This document shows positions 1 to 6,003 of a stretch of 6,631 nt of DNA, one piece after another. A program made the translations under genes and the position numbers. This DNA is from Methylococcales bacterium (GTDB lineage Bacteria; Pseudomonadota; Gammaproteobacteria; Methylococcales; Methylomonadaceae): NCBI GenBank assembly GCA_023134955.1, contig JAGLUC010000045.1:1-6631 (forward strand). Reading direction: 5' to 3'. The notes beneath the pieces are model-generated. The model had not been told where the DNA came from and did no database searches. It saw only the letters and a program-made list of their open reading frames with translations. How positions within the stretch are numbered: position 1 is the stretch's first letter; each line of letters starts with the position of its first letter.

Positions 1-71
1 TAAGCGACATAAAAATAAATATCTTTGATATCTTGTTCTGCATCTTCCAGTATATAAACTTGGTAGCTCAT
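1..71 (-). CDS. RelE/ParE-family toxin, N-terminal fragment (cut by window edge)
   Basis: Only the first 23 codons are visible; the gene runs off the left edge. The start reads MSYQVYILEDAEQDIKDIYF, which matches the N-terminal strand and first helix (xAxxDIxxIYxY) typical of RelE/ParE toxins. Members of this superfamily either cut mRNA at the ribosome or poison DNA gyrase; which applies here cannot be told from so short a piece. The ATG shares its A with the TAA stop of the upstream Phd/YefM antitoxin (TAATG), so the two are translationally coupled in the usual antitoxin-first order. The family call rests on this short N-terminus plus the partner gene. Confidence 0.75.
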   Translation of the reverse strand, partial: MSYQVYILEDAEQDIKDIYFYVA

Positions 72-349
72 TATTCTGATTCAGCGATGCTTTTTCTTAT
101 ATCTGCAAATGCTGTTTTAATCGGTTTACTTTTACCTTCTTTTTTTGATTTTGAACTCATGGCTAAGATTTTTAATAAAGCAATGCTGTCTTGAGTCGCT
201 TCATAGCTGGCAATATCTTGTAATACTGCTTTTGCTTCACCATTTTGAGTGACTATCACAGGTTGATGTGTTGCTTCTAGCTCAGTGAGAATCATATTGG
301 CATCATTTTTCAGATAGCTCATTGGTTTTACTGCTTGGCTTAATTTCAT
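71..349 (-). CDS. Phd/YefM-family antitoxin
   Basis: A 92-residue protein with the Phd/YefM N-terminal fold: a first strand (MKLSQAVKPMSYLKNDAN, about 1-18), a helix with the LTELEATHQP stretch, and the strand motif PVIVTQNGEAKAVLQDIASYE (about 30-50). In this family the N-terminal half dimerises and binds the operator, while the disordered C-terminal tail wraps the toxin. Here the tail (about 65-92) is lysine-rich and ends in a helix-like FADIRKSIAESE. The ATG is preceded by AAGGAAAG at a suitable distance. The gene overlaps the following toxin by one base. It lies 44 bp behind the GNAT toxin gene on the same strand; I see only weak -10-like TA-rich sequence in that gap, so it may be read partly from the upstream module's promoter. 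Confidence 0.85.
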   Translation of the reverse strand: MKLSQAVKPMSYLKNDANMILTELEATHQPVIVTQNGEAKAVLQDIASYEATQDSIALLKILAMSSKSKKEGKSKPIKTAFADIRKSIAESE

Positions 350-393
350 TGGCTTTCCTTTATTTCTATTATTGATCTATATATTAACGAAGA

Positions 394-918
394 TTAAAAG
401 GTTTCATCTGTATTTCTTAAGCTTTTAGCAATTATCGATAACGGTAAAAACATATTTTCTAACTGTTCTGGTAAGCCTATAAAACCAAATTGATGATAAT
501 AGGCTTTTGCATGTTGATGTTTTGCATCGACAAACAGCCCTGCTATACCCATAGCATTAGAAACAATCAACGTTTTTTGCATGGCATCAATTAATAAAGT
601 TTCACCATAACCTTTTCTTTGTTGATCAACAGAAACAGCTAATTTAGCCAGTTTGGCAGCAGGAATCCTTCGAGGGTATTTCTTTTTCCACTGATGAGGG
701 ATGTCATCAGCTAATACTTCACAAACTACCAGCGTCATATAAGCAATAATCTCTGCGGAGTTGCCTTCATCAATTAATACAAAGGTTTTAGACAGCCTTT
801 TATCCATATGTTGCCGAGCTGTTTTTTGTAAAAAATAATTTAACGCCTGATCACCACAATCAAACCCAGTTCTATTATATGCTTTAGTCAGAGGTTCAAT
901 GTTTAAAGCTGAACTCAC
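394..918 (-). CDS. GNAT-family acetyltransferase toxin (TacT/AtaT-like)
   Basis: A 174-residue GNAT protein, probably the toxin of a DUF1778-GNAT type II module. Characterised relatives (TacT, AtaT, ItaT) transfer acetyl from acetyl-CoA to the amino group of aminoacyl-tRNA and stop translation. Visible signatures are the N-terminal FDCGDQALNYFLQKTARQ region (about 19-36) typical of this branch, the acetyl-CoA pyrophosphate-binding loop QRKGYG (100-105, Q/RxxGxG), and the C-terminal AYYHQFGF (139-146), which carries the tyrosine (Y140 or Y141) expected to be catalytic. No truncation is seen. The start codon is GTG, chosen because it overlaps the antitoxin stop by four bases (GTGA), a standard coupling arrangement. 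The substrate tRNA cannot be predicted. A plain metabolic GNAT is unlikely given the partner gene. Confidence 0.88.
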   Translation of the reverse strand: MSSALNIEPLTKAYNRTGFDCGDQALNYFLQKTARQHMDKRLSKTFVLIDEGNSAEIIAYMTLVVCEVLADDIPHQWKKKYPRRIPAAKLAKLAVSVDQQRKGYGETLLIDAMQKTLIVSNAMGIAGLFVDAKHQHAKAYYHQFGFIGLPEQLENMFLPLSIIAKSLRNTDETF

Positions 919-1187
919 TGGATATTCGCTTTATAGTTTTTAACTGCCTTAATTAATTTAGTATTTGGCTCTGGTGGGTTTTCCAGTACATCAAAAAAGA
1001 GCTGAGCATCTTTATTACTTAGATGAATTAATTTATCTTTTTCAATAATGTTTTCAGCTTTTTCAAGTGCTGATTGCACTAAAAACTGATTGAGTGTTGC
1101 CCCTGTTAAATCAGCAGCAGCTATTAATGTTTGTTTGATTTGCTCGCTTACTCTGGCGGTAATGCGTTCATTATTGACTGCGGGCAT
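915..1187 (-). CDS. DUF1778 ribbon-helix-helix antitoxin (TacA/AtaR-like)
   Basis: A 90-residue DUF1778 antitoxin. Residues about 7-48 (ERITARVSEQIKQTLIAAAD through LNQFLVQSALEKAENII) form the ribbon-helix-helix DNA-binding domain that would dimerise on the operator. The C-terminal part carries LFFDVLENPPEPNTKL (63-78), the family's toxin-neutralising segment with the conserved NPPxPN core. The gene directly precedes the GNAT toxin and overlaps it by four bases. A strong AAGGAG ribosome binding site lies seven bases before the ATG. A promoter with an overlapping palindrome sits just upstream, so autoregulation by the antitoxin-toxin complex (conditional cooperativity in known relatives) is likely, though this is inferred. 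Confidence 0.9.
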   Translation of the reverse strand: MPAVNNERITARVSEQIKQTLIAAADLTGATLNQFLVQSALEKAENIIEKDKLIHLSNKDAQLFFDVLENPPEPNTKLIKAVKNYKANIQ

Positions 1188-1194
1188 GATACCT

Positions 1195-1200
1195 CTCCTT
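1195..1200 (-). promoter_or_regulatory. Strong ribosome binding site of the DUF1778 antitoxin
   Basis: The minus strand reads AAGGAG then AGGTATC before the ATG at 1187. This is a near-consensus Shine-Dalgarno at seven-base spacing and fixes the antitoxin start. The toxin has only the overlap start GTG, which would favour antitoxin over toxin synthesis. Confidence 0.75.
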
Positions 1201-1204
1201 TAAT

Positions 1205-1221
1205 GGTGACATATTGACACC
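1205..1221. promoter_or_regulatory. Palindromic operator candidate of the DUF1778-GNAT module
   Basis: The minus strand reads GGTGTCA-ATA-TGTCACC. The 7-base arms match at six positions around a 3-base centre. The palindrome touches the proposed -10 box and covers the expected transcription start, between promoter and ribosome binding site, where ribbon-helix-helix antitoxins commonly bind. Function is inferred from position and symmetry. Confidence 0.5.
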
Positions 1222-1247
1222 CTAGGTAAATTATTGCGGATTGTCAA
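1219..1247 (-). promoter_or_regulatory. Sigma70-type promoter of the DUF1778-GNAT module
   Basis: The minus strand has a perfect -35 box TTGACA (1247-1242), a 17-base spacer and TAGGGT (1224-1219) as a -10 box. The -10 keeps the key first T, A and last T but is otherwise poor, which suits a repressed promoter with strong -35. The -35 box overlaps the TGA stop of the broken gene upstream. It lies about 32 bases from the antitoxin ATG. Confidence 0.55.
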
Positions 1248-1723
1248 CTATTTGTCGAAACCTTGTCTGAAATAGGTTCTATTTCTTTTAAATCAAATGC
1301 TCTCCACGAATCAATAAGGCTATTGAATTCACCTTTCAACCAAAGATATTTTTCTCTAATGTGCTCCTCATCATCAAATTTCTCTAGATTTTCAATAATT
1401 TGATGACGTACAACTAGAAGGTAATGATCCCACTGCCCACAATATGGAGGAAATAGAAACCAAGTCCAATATCTTTGATAATACATACCATTATTATCTT
1501 TACCAAAAAATGCAGGTGCTAACGGCATTTTTCCATCAGTTAAATCAAAAAAACCTAGAATATCAGGGTCAATAATTACTCGGGGGTATATGGCTTCATC
1601 TTTTTCTAACTCATAAGCTCTAATATAAGATGCCCCAAAAAGCACTTTATCTCAGTGAAATAGTTTACCTTTTGTTATAGCACCTCTACAAAATACTCCA
1701 TCGTAAGCTAAATCCGCTGTAAT
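1244..1723 (-). pseudogene. Broken gene: C-terminal part of a nucleotide-cyclase-like protein
   Basis: The longest open stretch (133 codons from a GTG at 1645) has no ribosome binding site and begins in mid-domain (VLFGASYIRAYELEKDEAIY, then PRVIIDPDILGFF). Reading upstream in the same frame through one TGA (1652-1654) gives ITADLAYDGVFCRGAITKGK followed by LFH, then the TGA, then DKVLFG. That joins into one continuous sequence: GAITKGKLFH-stop-DKVLFG. From memory this resembles uncharacterised proteins of roughly 230-280 residues with a class III cyclase-like core, where a RGGI-x-x-G-x-x-x-H segment precedes a VxFGxAxxxAYELE segment. The frame closes with TAG at 1724-1726 and no N-terminal domain follows, so the gene is both nonsense-mutated and 5' truncated. 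The C-terminus ends normally at TGA 1244. Family assignment is tentative; the pseudogene reading is firmer. Confidence 0.5.
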
Positions 1724-2075
1724 CTATAGTTTCTAGTCGCATAGCAACAAACATGGCCTGTTCATCATCACTTAAATGTTTTATTTGATGACACCGCCCG
1801 TTAGCCTTTCCAAAAGGCGGTGGGTTTGGGCTAAATATGCCCGCAGCATTGAGAATATTTCATAAGAACAAAGACATATTCGCCTTTATACAGTATCAAA
1901 GTAAAAATAAAAAAAATTGCTGAAAAATCTGAAGCTTCTCCTTATTGGTTAATTAGATTGCCTTCTATACCCAACGATAAGAATTGACTCCATGTAAGTA
2001 AATTATTACTTTTTTATCATAATCAGTCATACCAGATTTTTTTATACCTAATATCAGTACAACACTAAAAAAATG
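1724..2075. other. Gene-free interval downstream of hsdR with coding remnants
   Basis: No intact gene is seen here. On the minus strand a frame is open from 1859 to the TAG at 1686, overlapping the cyclase-like remnant. It has a protein-like composition (NILNAAGIFSPNPPPFGKAN, later HLSDDEQAMFVAMRLETIDY) but begins directly after a TGA, has no start with a ribosome binding site and matches no family I can name. A 21-codon ORF at 1965-2030 (MTDYDKKVIIYLHGVNSYRW plus V) lacks a convincing ribosome binding site. An AAGGAG-like sequence at about 1938-1943 (minus strand) has no usable start codon behind it. The stretch nearest hsdR is very AT-rich. Confidence 0.5.
1792..1822. repeat. GC-rich inverted repeat with two alternative stems
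   Basis: CACCGCC (1792-1798) is the exact reverse complement of GGCGGTG (1816-1822), giving a 7-bp stem with a 17-base loop. A second, overlapping stem is possible: GCCTTT (1804-1809) with AAAGGC (1813-1818) around a 3-base loop. The two exclude each other. There is no adjacent T-run on either strand, so it is not a standard terminator. It stands out as the only GC-rich patch in AT-rich surroundings and may be part of a dispersed repeat. Confidence 0.45.
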
Positions 2076-5000
2076 CTACTGATTTACTATCCTCTGCAAA
2101 CTATCCTGCCATGAAGCTTTAAAAGCACCATCATTGGCAAATAATTTATACAACTCTAGCTCATCTTTTCGGCGGTGTAACATAACCTCTTTCAATATTT
2201 TTTCAAAAGCCAAGGCTCGGTTATGAGGGTCTGCATTATTTTGGTATTTAGACTTAAAGTCAGGGTGCGCTTTTAAACTATTAGCAATATTTACAAATTT
2301 AACTCTCTGCTCTTCAGGGGTTGCACTCCACCCCTGAAACCATCGCTCATTAAAGTTACGGATAATCTCATCAAGCGGGTCAGTTTCTTCCTCTCCATGT
2401 TTACCACGCGGGTTAGGGTTTTGTGGATCTACCTCTGTTTCAGAATCATCTAAACCAATAGACTGATTAAGTTTTACTCGCTCCAGCCCATAAGAGCTTA
2501 GATCAACAGACTCAAGAAGTTCATCCAATAAATCAGCATCAGGGTCTTCTATTTCAAGCTTAGGAATTAAAAATTTTAGAAACCAGAATAGTTTTTCCCA
2601 AACCACGATTTCATAAGGCATGATAGAAGCCATTTGCCCATAGATTTTGACAAATTGCTTAGCCTTAATTTTAAAGTCGATTTTGTCACTATTTTCCAGA
2701 TCAAGCTCTGCATTAAAGCGATCAGCAGCAACATCAATAATTGGGCTGAGTGCTTGTGCATCATCTCCATCAAAGTAACGCCTTACAAAAACCTCAACTT
2801 CAGACCACTCATACACGCCAATTTCATCAAGGGCATCTTTAAGCTCATGCAGTACGTTAATATCGGTAGCTTCTGACAAGGAAGTTGCCGTATAGAATGG
2901 ATCAAAAGAGGTTTTAATATCATCAACACTATTAAAAAAATCTAATACAAACAAGTCTTCCGTTTTCTTTGCCAACTTAGGAGCTGACCGATTTAACCTA
3001 GATAACGCTTGTACAGCTAAAACATCTTGAAGCTTCTTATCAACATACATGCTGGATAATTTTGGCTGATCGAAACCAGTCAAGTACTTGTTTGCAACAA
3101 TGAGTAAACGATTTTCATCCTCGTTAACACCTTTCGGTTTTACTTTACCAATATAATTTTTATCAAACATTTCAGCCGTATTGTTATCTGCAAAACCATT
3201 GATATCAGCCTCAGTATACTCAACACCATCAACCACTTTCTTATCTGAGAAAGCAATCAACACCTTAAAGGGATTTCCCTGTTGCTCAAGAATCTGATTA
3301 ATTGCTTTGTAATAACGTATCGCTGTTTCAATGTTTTGCGTAACCACCATCCCTTTCGCTTTGCCCTTTAACTTCTTGGCATTAACGATCTGAGGGATAA
3401 AGTGATCCATCATAATCTCAGCTTTAGTATTAATCGTTTGCTGACTACGTTCAACATAAGCTCGTAATTTCTTCTGAGCTTTTTTACTGTCAAACTGAGG
3501 GTTTTCTGCAATCGACTTCTCTATCTCATAATAAGACTTATAAGTGGTGTAATTTGCCAATACATCAAGAATAAAGCCTTCTTCTATCGCCTGTTTCATC
3601 GAATATAAATGAAAAGGGATAAAGCTACCATCAGCTTGCTTATTACCAAACTTTTCCAGTGTGGTGTTTTTAGGTGTTGCAGTAAAGGCAAAGTAAGAAG
3701 CATTACCACGCATTTTACGTGAACGCATGGCTTCTAATATTTTGTCTTGTGAATCATCCTCTTCATCATCTTTACCCATCGCCTTATTCATATTGTCATG
3801 TGCAGAACCACTTTGCGAACTGTGTGCTTCATCAATAATCACTGCAAAGCGCTTATCACTTAAATCACTGATGCCATCTATGATAAAGGGAAATTTCTGA
3901 ATAGTGGTAATGATGATCTTCTTACCACTTTCCAGTGCCGTTTTTAGTTCAGATGATTTATGGGCAGGGGCAACAATATTCTTTACTTCTGAAAAGTCCT
4001 TAATATTTTCACGTAACTGTTTATCCAGCAATCGTCGGTCTGTTACCACAATCACTGAATCAAATAGTGGTTGATCAAGTTGTTTAGCACCTGGAATATC
4101 AATTGAAACAGGATAAGCATCAATCAACTGATAAGCTGCCCATGCAATAGAATTACTTTTACCAGACCCGGCTGAATGTTGAATTAAATACGTTTGGCCT
4201 ACACCTTTAGTTTCAACATCATTAATTAAACTGCGTACAACATTCAATTGATGGTAACGGGGGAAGAATAAGGTGCGTTTATTTATGGGATCTTTACTAC
4301 TTCCATCCAGCAAAACAAAATGCTGCACAATATTAGCTAAACTCTCTTTACTGAAAATTTCTTGCCACAAATACGCTGTTTTATGTCCACTGGGATTAAC
4401 GGGATTACCTTTGCCATGATGATGTCCTTTATTAAAGGGTAAAAAGAACGTACCTTTACCTGCTAACTTTGTGGTCATATACACTTCATCGGTATCAACT
4501 GCCATATGTACTAGACAACGCCCAAAGTTTAATAAAGGCTGCGTAATATCACGATCTTCACGATACTGTTTTTGGCCATGATAACGTGCCGTTTGCCCTG
4601 TCCATGCATTTTTAAGTTCTAGCGTTATCAAAGCGATGCCGTTAATAAACAGCACCATATCAATTTCTTGCAGCGGATTAGACACAGAATAGCGTATTTG
4701 GCGGGTACAACTAAATATATTGCAGGCAAAGTTCTTTTGTACACTTTCACTGCTGCTGGCTAAAGGCGCAGGGTACATTAGAGTCAAGTGTGCATCAGCA
4801 ACACTTAAGCCTTTTTTTAACAGATAGATAATACCGTATTTCTTGATCATTCGATCAAAGCGTTCAAGGGTTTTACGCTGCCAGTCATTAGGGTTATTAG
4901 CTTTTAACTTATCCAGCTCTTCTGCTTGTGTTTGCTTAAGAAATGACCAAAAATGATGGGTATCAATCGCATATTGGGCATTAAAATCAGATGCATGTCC

Positions 5001-5138
5001 TATTTGATACAAAGCTGTATCTAAAATTACAGGCTTCTCACTAACAGAATTTTTCAGCTCTTCCAAACAAGTGCCTGTTAAATGCTTTTCTATTGCTGAT
5101 TCTAAAGCTTGTTCATTTGTTTGGCTGACCATAGTCAA
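2076..5138 (-). CDS. hsdR: Type I restriction endonuclease subunit R (HsdR)
   Basis: A complete 1020-residue HsdR, the ATP-dependent translocase and nuclease of a type I restriction-modification complex (with HsdM and HsdS it cuts unmethylated foreign DNA far from the recognition site). The nuclease domain shows the PD-(D/E)xK set D160, E174 and K176 (EID...LELK). The SF2 helicase motifs follow in order: Walker A AGSGKS (323-328), DEAH (436-439), TATP (486-489), motif V TGFDQPKL (687-694) and motif VI QALSRLNR (710-717). The HsdM-contacting C-terminal region follows, with no frameshift and normal length. Two starts are possible: TTG at 5138, five bases behind an AGGA, or ATG at 5132, eleven bases behind it; the difference is two residues and spacing favours TTG. 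hsdM and hsdS are absent here. A REP hairpin lies 22 bp upstream, between hsdR and the RAYT gene. Confidence 0.96.
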   Translation of the reverse strand: MTMVSQTNEQALESAIEKHLTGTCLEELKNSVSEKPVILDTALYQIGHASDFNAQYAIDTHHFWSFLKQTQAEELDKLKANNPNDWQRKTLERFDRMIKKYGIIYLLKKGLSVADAHLTLMYPAPLASSSESVQKNFACNIFSCTRQIRYSVSNPLQEIDMVLFINGIALITLELKNAWTGQTARYHGQKQYREDRDITQPLLNFGRCLVHMAVDTDEVYMTTKLAGKGTFFLPFNKGHHHGKGNPVNPSGHKTAYLWQEIFSKESLANIVQHFVLLDGSSKDPINKRTLFFPRYHQLNVVRSLINDVETKGVGQTYLIQHSAGSGKSNSIAWAAYQLIDAYPVSIDIPGAKQLDQPLFDSVIVVTDRRLLDKQLRENIKDFSEVKNIVAPAHKSSELKTALESGKKIIITTIQKFPFIIDGISDLSDKRFAVIIDEAHSSQSGSAHDNMNKAMGKDDEEDDSQDKILEAMRSRKMRGNASYFAFTATPKNTTLEKFGNKQADGSFIPFHLYSMKQAIEEGFILDVLANYTTYKSYYEIEKSIAENPQFDSKKAQKKLRAYVERSQQTINTKAEIMMDHFIPQIVNAKKLKGKAKGMVVTQNIETAIRYYKAINQILEQQGNPFKVLIAFSDKKVVDGVEYTEADINGFADNNTAEMFDKNYIGKVKPKGVNEDENRLLIVANKYLTGFDQPKLSSMYVDKKLQDVLAVQALSRLNRSAPKLAKKTEDLFVLDFFNSVDDIKTSFDPFYTATSLSEATDINVLHELKDALDEIGVYEWSEVEVFVRRYFDGDDAQALSPIIDVAADRFNAELDLENSDKIDFKIKAKQFVKIYGQMASIMPYEIVVWEKLFWFLKFLIPKLEIEDPDADLLDELLESVDLSSYGLERVKLNQSIGLDDSETEVDPQNPNPRGKHGEEETDPLDEIIRNFNERWFQGWSATPEEQRVKFVNIANSLKAHPDFKSKYQNNADPHNRALAFEKILKEVMLHRRKDELELYKLFANDGAFKASWQDSLQRIVNQ

Positions 5139-5160
5139 TTAGTTCCTATTTTTATAATCT

Positions 5161-5215
5161 GCTTATAAAACAAAGTAGGTTGGGCTGCCGTCTTTTTGGC
5201 AACCCAACATTAACC
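5161..5215 (+). repeat. REP element 1 with flanks (55-bp direct repeat, left copy)
   Basis: GTAG at 5175 opens a REP-type hairpin. GTTGGG (5179-5184) pairs with CCCAAC (5203-5208), then after one C/A mismatch TGCC (5186-5189) pairs with GGCA (5198-5201) around an 8-base loop. The GTRG tetranucleotide 5' of a hairpin is the hallmark of REPs mobilised by RAYT transposases. The whole 55-bp stretch recurs at 5771-5825 with five mismatches. It ends exactly where the RAYT stop codon begins. Confidence 0.85.
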
Positions 5216-5755
5216 TCATTCAAACCCAACACCATCCAATAAAACAATGGGGTTACTACCCCAATCAGGACTAATAATTTCATCACGAATATACCGATGG
5301 ATACTACTGTATTGCCAATCGACAGGCACAAGCACCTTGCCATGCTTGACTGGGTTGTAATGAATATAATCCACATGTCGATTAAAATCTTTTTCATCTC
5401 GCAGTCGATGTTCCCAGAAACGCCGTTGCCAAATCGCCTGCTCTTGTTTTCGTTGGCGACTACCAAAAACTTTAGGGCGTTGATTTTGTGGGATTGTTAA
5501 AGTAAATGCACGCTTAATATTACGCCATCGAATAGAATAATCTGCATCATTCAGTGGTAATGTCCAGATGGCATGAATATGATCAGGCATAATAACAATC
5601 GCATCAATGTAAAAAGGGCGGCGTGCCATTTCTTCAGAAAACGCCTTGCGTAAATTAGCAACCTTTTCAGGTTGGTTAAATAAAGGTATTCGGCAAAAGG
5701 TGACCAGCGTAAAAAAATAACTTGCGCCTTGGGTGTAATCACGTCGATACTGCAT
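5216..5755 (-). CDS. REP-associated tyrosine transposase (RAYT, Y1 HUH family)
   Basis: A 179-residue, apparently intact RAYT (TnpA-REP), a relative of IS200/IS605 TnpA that nicks single-stranded DNA at REP sequences through a 5'-phosphotyrosine. The HUH metal-binding motif is MPDHIHAIW (56-64, with H59 and H61). The catalytic tyrosine lies in DYIHYNPVKHG (129-139), Y130 or Y133, followed by the family's NPVKHG. The N-terminal YFFTLVTF strand and the WEHRLRDEKDF segment (114-124) are also typical. The ATG at 5755 has an AGG nine bases upstream. REP hairpins flank it on both sides, as expected for the family, which supports a functional transposase-REP pair. It separates hsdR from the ATP-binding gene upstream, and may have inserted there. 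Confidence 0.92.
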   Translation of the reverse strand: MQYRRDYTQGASYFFTLVTFCRIPLFNQPEKVANLRKAFSEEMARRPFYIDAIVIMPDHIHAIWTLPLNDADYSIRWRNIKRAFTLTIPQNQRPKVFGSRQRKQEQAIWQRRFWEHRLRDEKDFNRHVDYIHYNPVKHGKVLVPVDWQYSSIHRYIRDEIISPDWGSNPIVLLDGVGFE

Positions 5756-5770
5756 TTTTTAATACCTATT

Positions 5771-5825
5771 GCTTATAAATCAATGTAGATTGGGCTGCTG
5801 TCTTTTGGGCAACCCAACATTAACC
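5771..5825 (+). repeat. REP element 2 with flanks (55-bp direct repeat, right copy)
   Basis: It is identical to the left copy at 50 of 55 positions. GTAG is at 5785; TTGGG (5790-5794) pairs with CCCAA (5813-5817), and TGC/GCA form the inner stem. It lies 15 bp upstream of the RAYT start codon, and its outer end GCTTATAAA provides a TATAAGC box on the minus strand that could act as a -10 for RAYT. Confidence 0.85.
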
Positions 5826-5852
5826 ATAGATGTAACCACGCCAATATTGCAT
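5820..5852 (-). pseudogene. Internally deleted RAYT copy: first ten codons only
   Basis: The minus strand reads MQYWRGYIYG then TAA, resembling the first residues of the intact RAYT (MQYRRDYT). The similarity extends through the start codon into the leader: 5831-5877 matches 5734-5780 at 40 of 47 positions, including an ATTTTTTAAT stretch and TTATAAAT. On the other side the remnant runs straight into the ATTAACC that follows REP 2, the same heptamer that borders the stop codon of the intact RAYT. The middle and 3' end of the gene are therefore missing, leaving both ends of the element joined. It is not expected to make a functional protein. Confidence 0.7.
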
Positions 5853-5877
5853 TTTTTAATGCCCATTGTTTATAAAT

Positions 5878-5910
5878 GTTGGGTTACGAAAAGCATGTAA
5901 CCCAACCTAC
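5878..5910 (-). repeat. REP element 3 (inverted orientation, perfect stem)
   Basis: GTTGGGTTAC (5878-5887) and GTAACCCAAC (5897-5906) form a perfect 10-bp stem with a 9-base loop. CTAC follows at 5907-5910, so on the minus strand the element begins GTAGGTTGGG, exactly like REP 1 on the plus strand. It has the most regular stem of the three, and is probably the least decayed copy. Confidence 0.85.
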
Positions 5911-5973
5911 GTTGCTATTACACTTCGTTTCATACGGGCTACTTCTATTGCAATAATTTTTTAAAATACTTAT

Positions 5974-6003
5974 TTGACAGTATTACATTATTTTAGCCAT
6001 AAT
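5974..6003 (+). promoter_or_regulatory. Plus-strand sigma70-type promoter candidate
   Basis: A perfect TTGACA (5974-5979), an 18-base spacer and CATAAT (5998-6003, five of six consensus bases) give the best promoter-like sequence in the window. No plus-strand gene follows. The expected transcription start, near 6010, falls at the left arm of the inverted repeat at 6002-6120. Confidence 0.45.

Larger units (their letters stand above)
5161..5910. mobile_element. RAYT/REP cluster (BIME-like)
   Basis: This stretch contains three REP hairpins, one full RAYT gene and one deleted RAYT copy. REP 1 and REP 2 are in the same orientation, with GTAG on the plus strand. REP 3 is inverted, with GTAG on the minus strand. 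Such mixed-orientation arrays are called BIMEs. No target-site duplication is evident, consistent with the single-strand mechanism of Y1 transposases. The cluster occupies the gap between the ATP-binding gene and hsdR. Exact outer limits are uncertain. Confidence 0.7.
5785..5910. mobile_element. MITE-like derivative of the RAYT element (REP 2 - remnant - REP 3)
   Basis: REP 2 and REP 3 in inverted orientation bracket the ten-codon RAYT remnant, making a non-autonomous unit of about 126 bp. It keeps the element ends and the transposase leader but lacks the coding body. The intact RAYT next door could in principle act on it in trans. The derivation is inferred from the alignment of both junctions with the intact element. 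Confidence 0.55.

Noticed and set aside
1652..1654. In-frame TGA read as selenocysteine
   Set aside because: No SECIS-like stem is apparent just after it, the surrounding motif does not call for a redox residue, and the gene also lacks its N-terminus; a nonsense mutation is simpler.
1791..1800. ACACCGCCCG resembling the conserved 3' region of 16S rRNA
   Set aside because: Only ten bases match; flanking sequence bears no resemblance to rRNA.
1965..2030. 21-codon ORF starting MTDYDKKVIIYLHGVNS
   Set aside because: The LHG string recalls hydrolase N-termini, but the frame stops after 21 codons, has no ribosome binding site and no continuation in another frame that I can support.
2053..2083. 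Terminator after hsdR from ATCAGTA/TACTGAT arms
   Set aside because: The 7-bp AT-rich stem has a 17-base loop, and the T-run lies in the loop, not after the stem, so it does not fit an intrinsic terminator.
2634..2876. Plus-strand 80-codon open frame inside hsdR
   Set aside because: It lies opposite a well-supported 1020-residue gene with helicase motifs; composition is that of an antisense shadow and there is no ribosome binding site.
5152..5466. Minus-strand 104-codon frame overlapping RAYT
   Set aside because: Out of frame with RAYT, which carries HUH and tyrosine motifs; the frame crosses the REP hairpin and resembles no family.
5297..5500. Plus-strand 67-codon frame in RAYT
   Set aside because: Antisense shadow of RAYT without a start signal or recognisable domain.
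5161..5910. CRISPR array
   Set aside because: The repeats are REP hairpins with unequal spacing and mixed orientation, linked to a RAYT gene; there are no regular spacers or cas genes.
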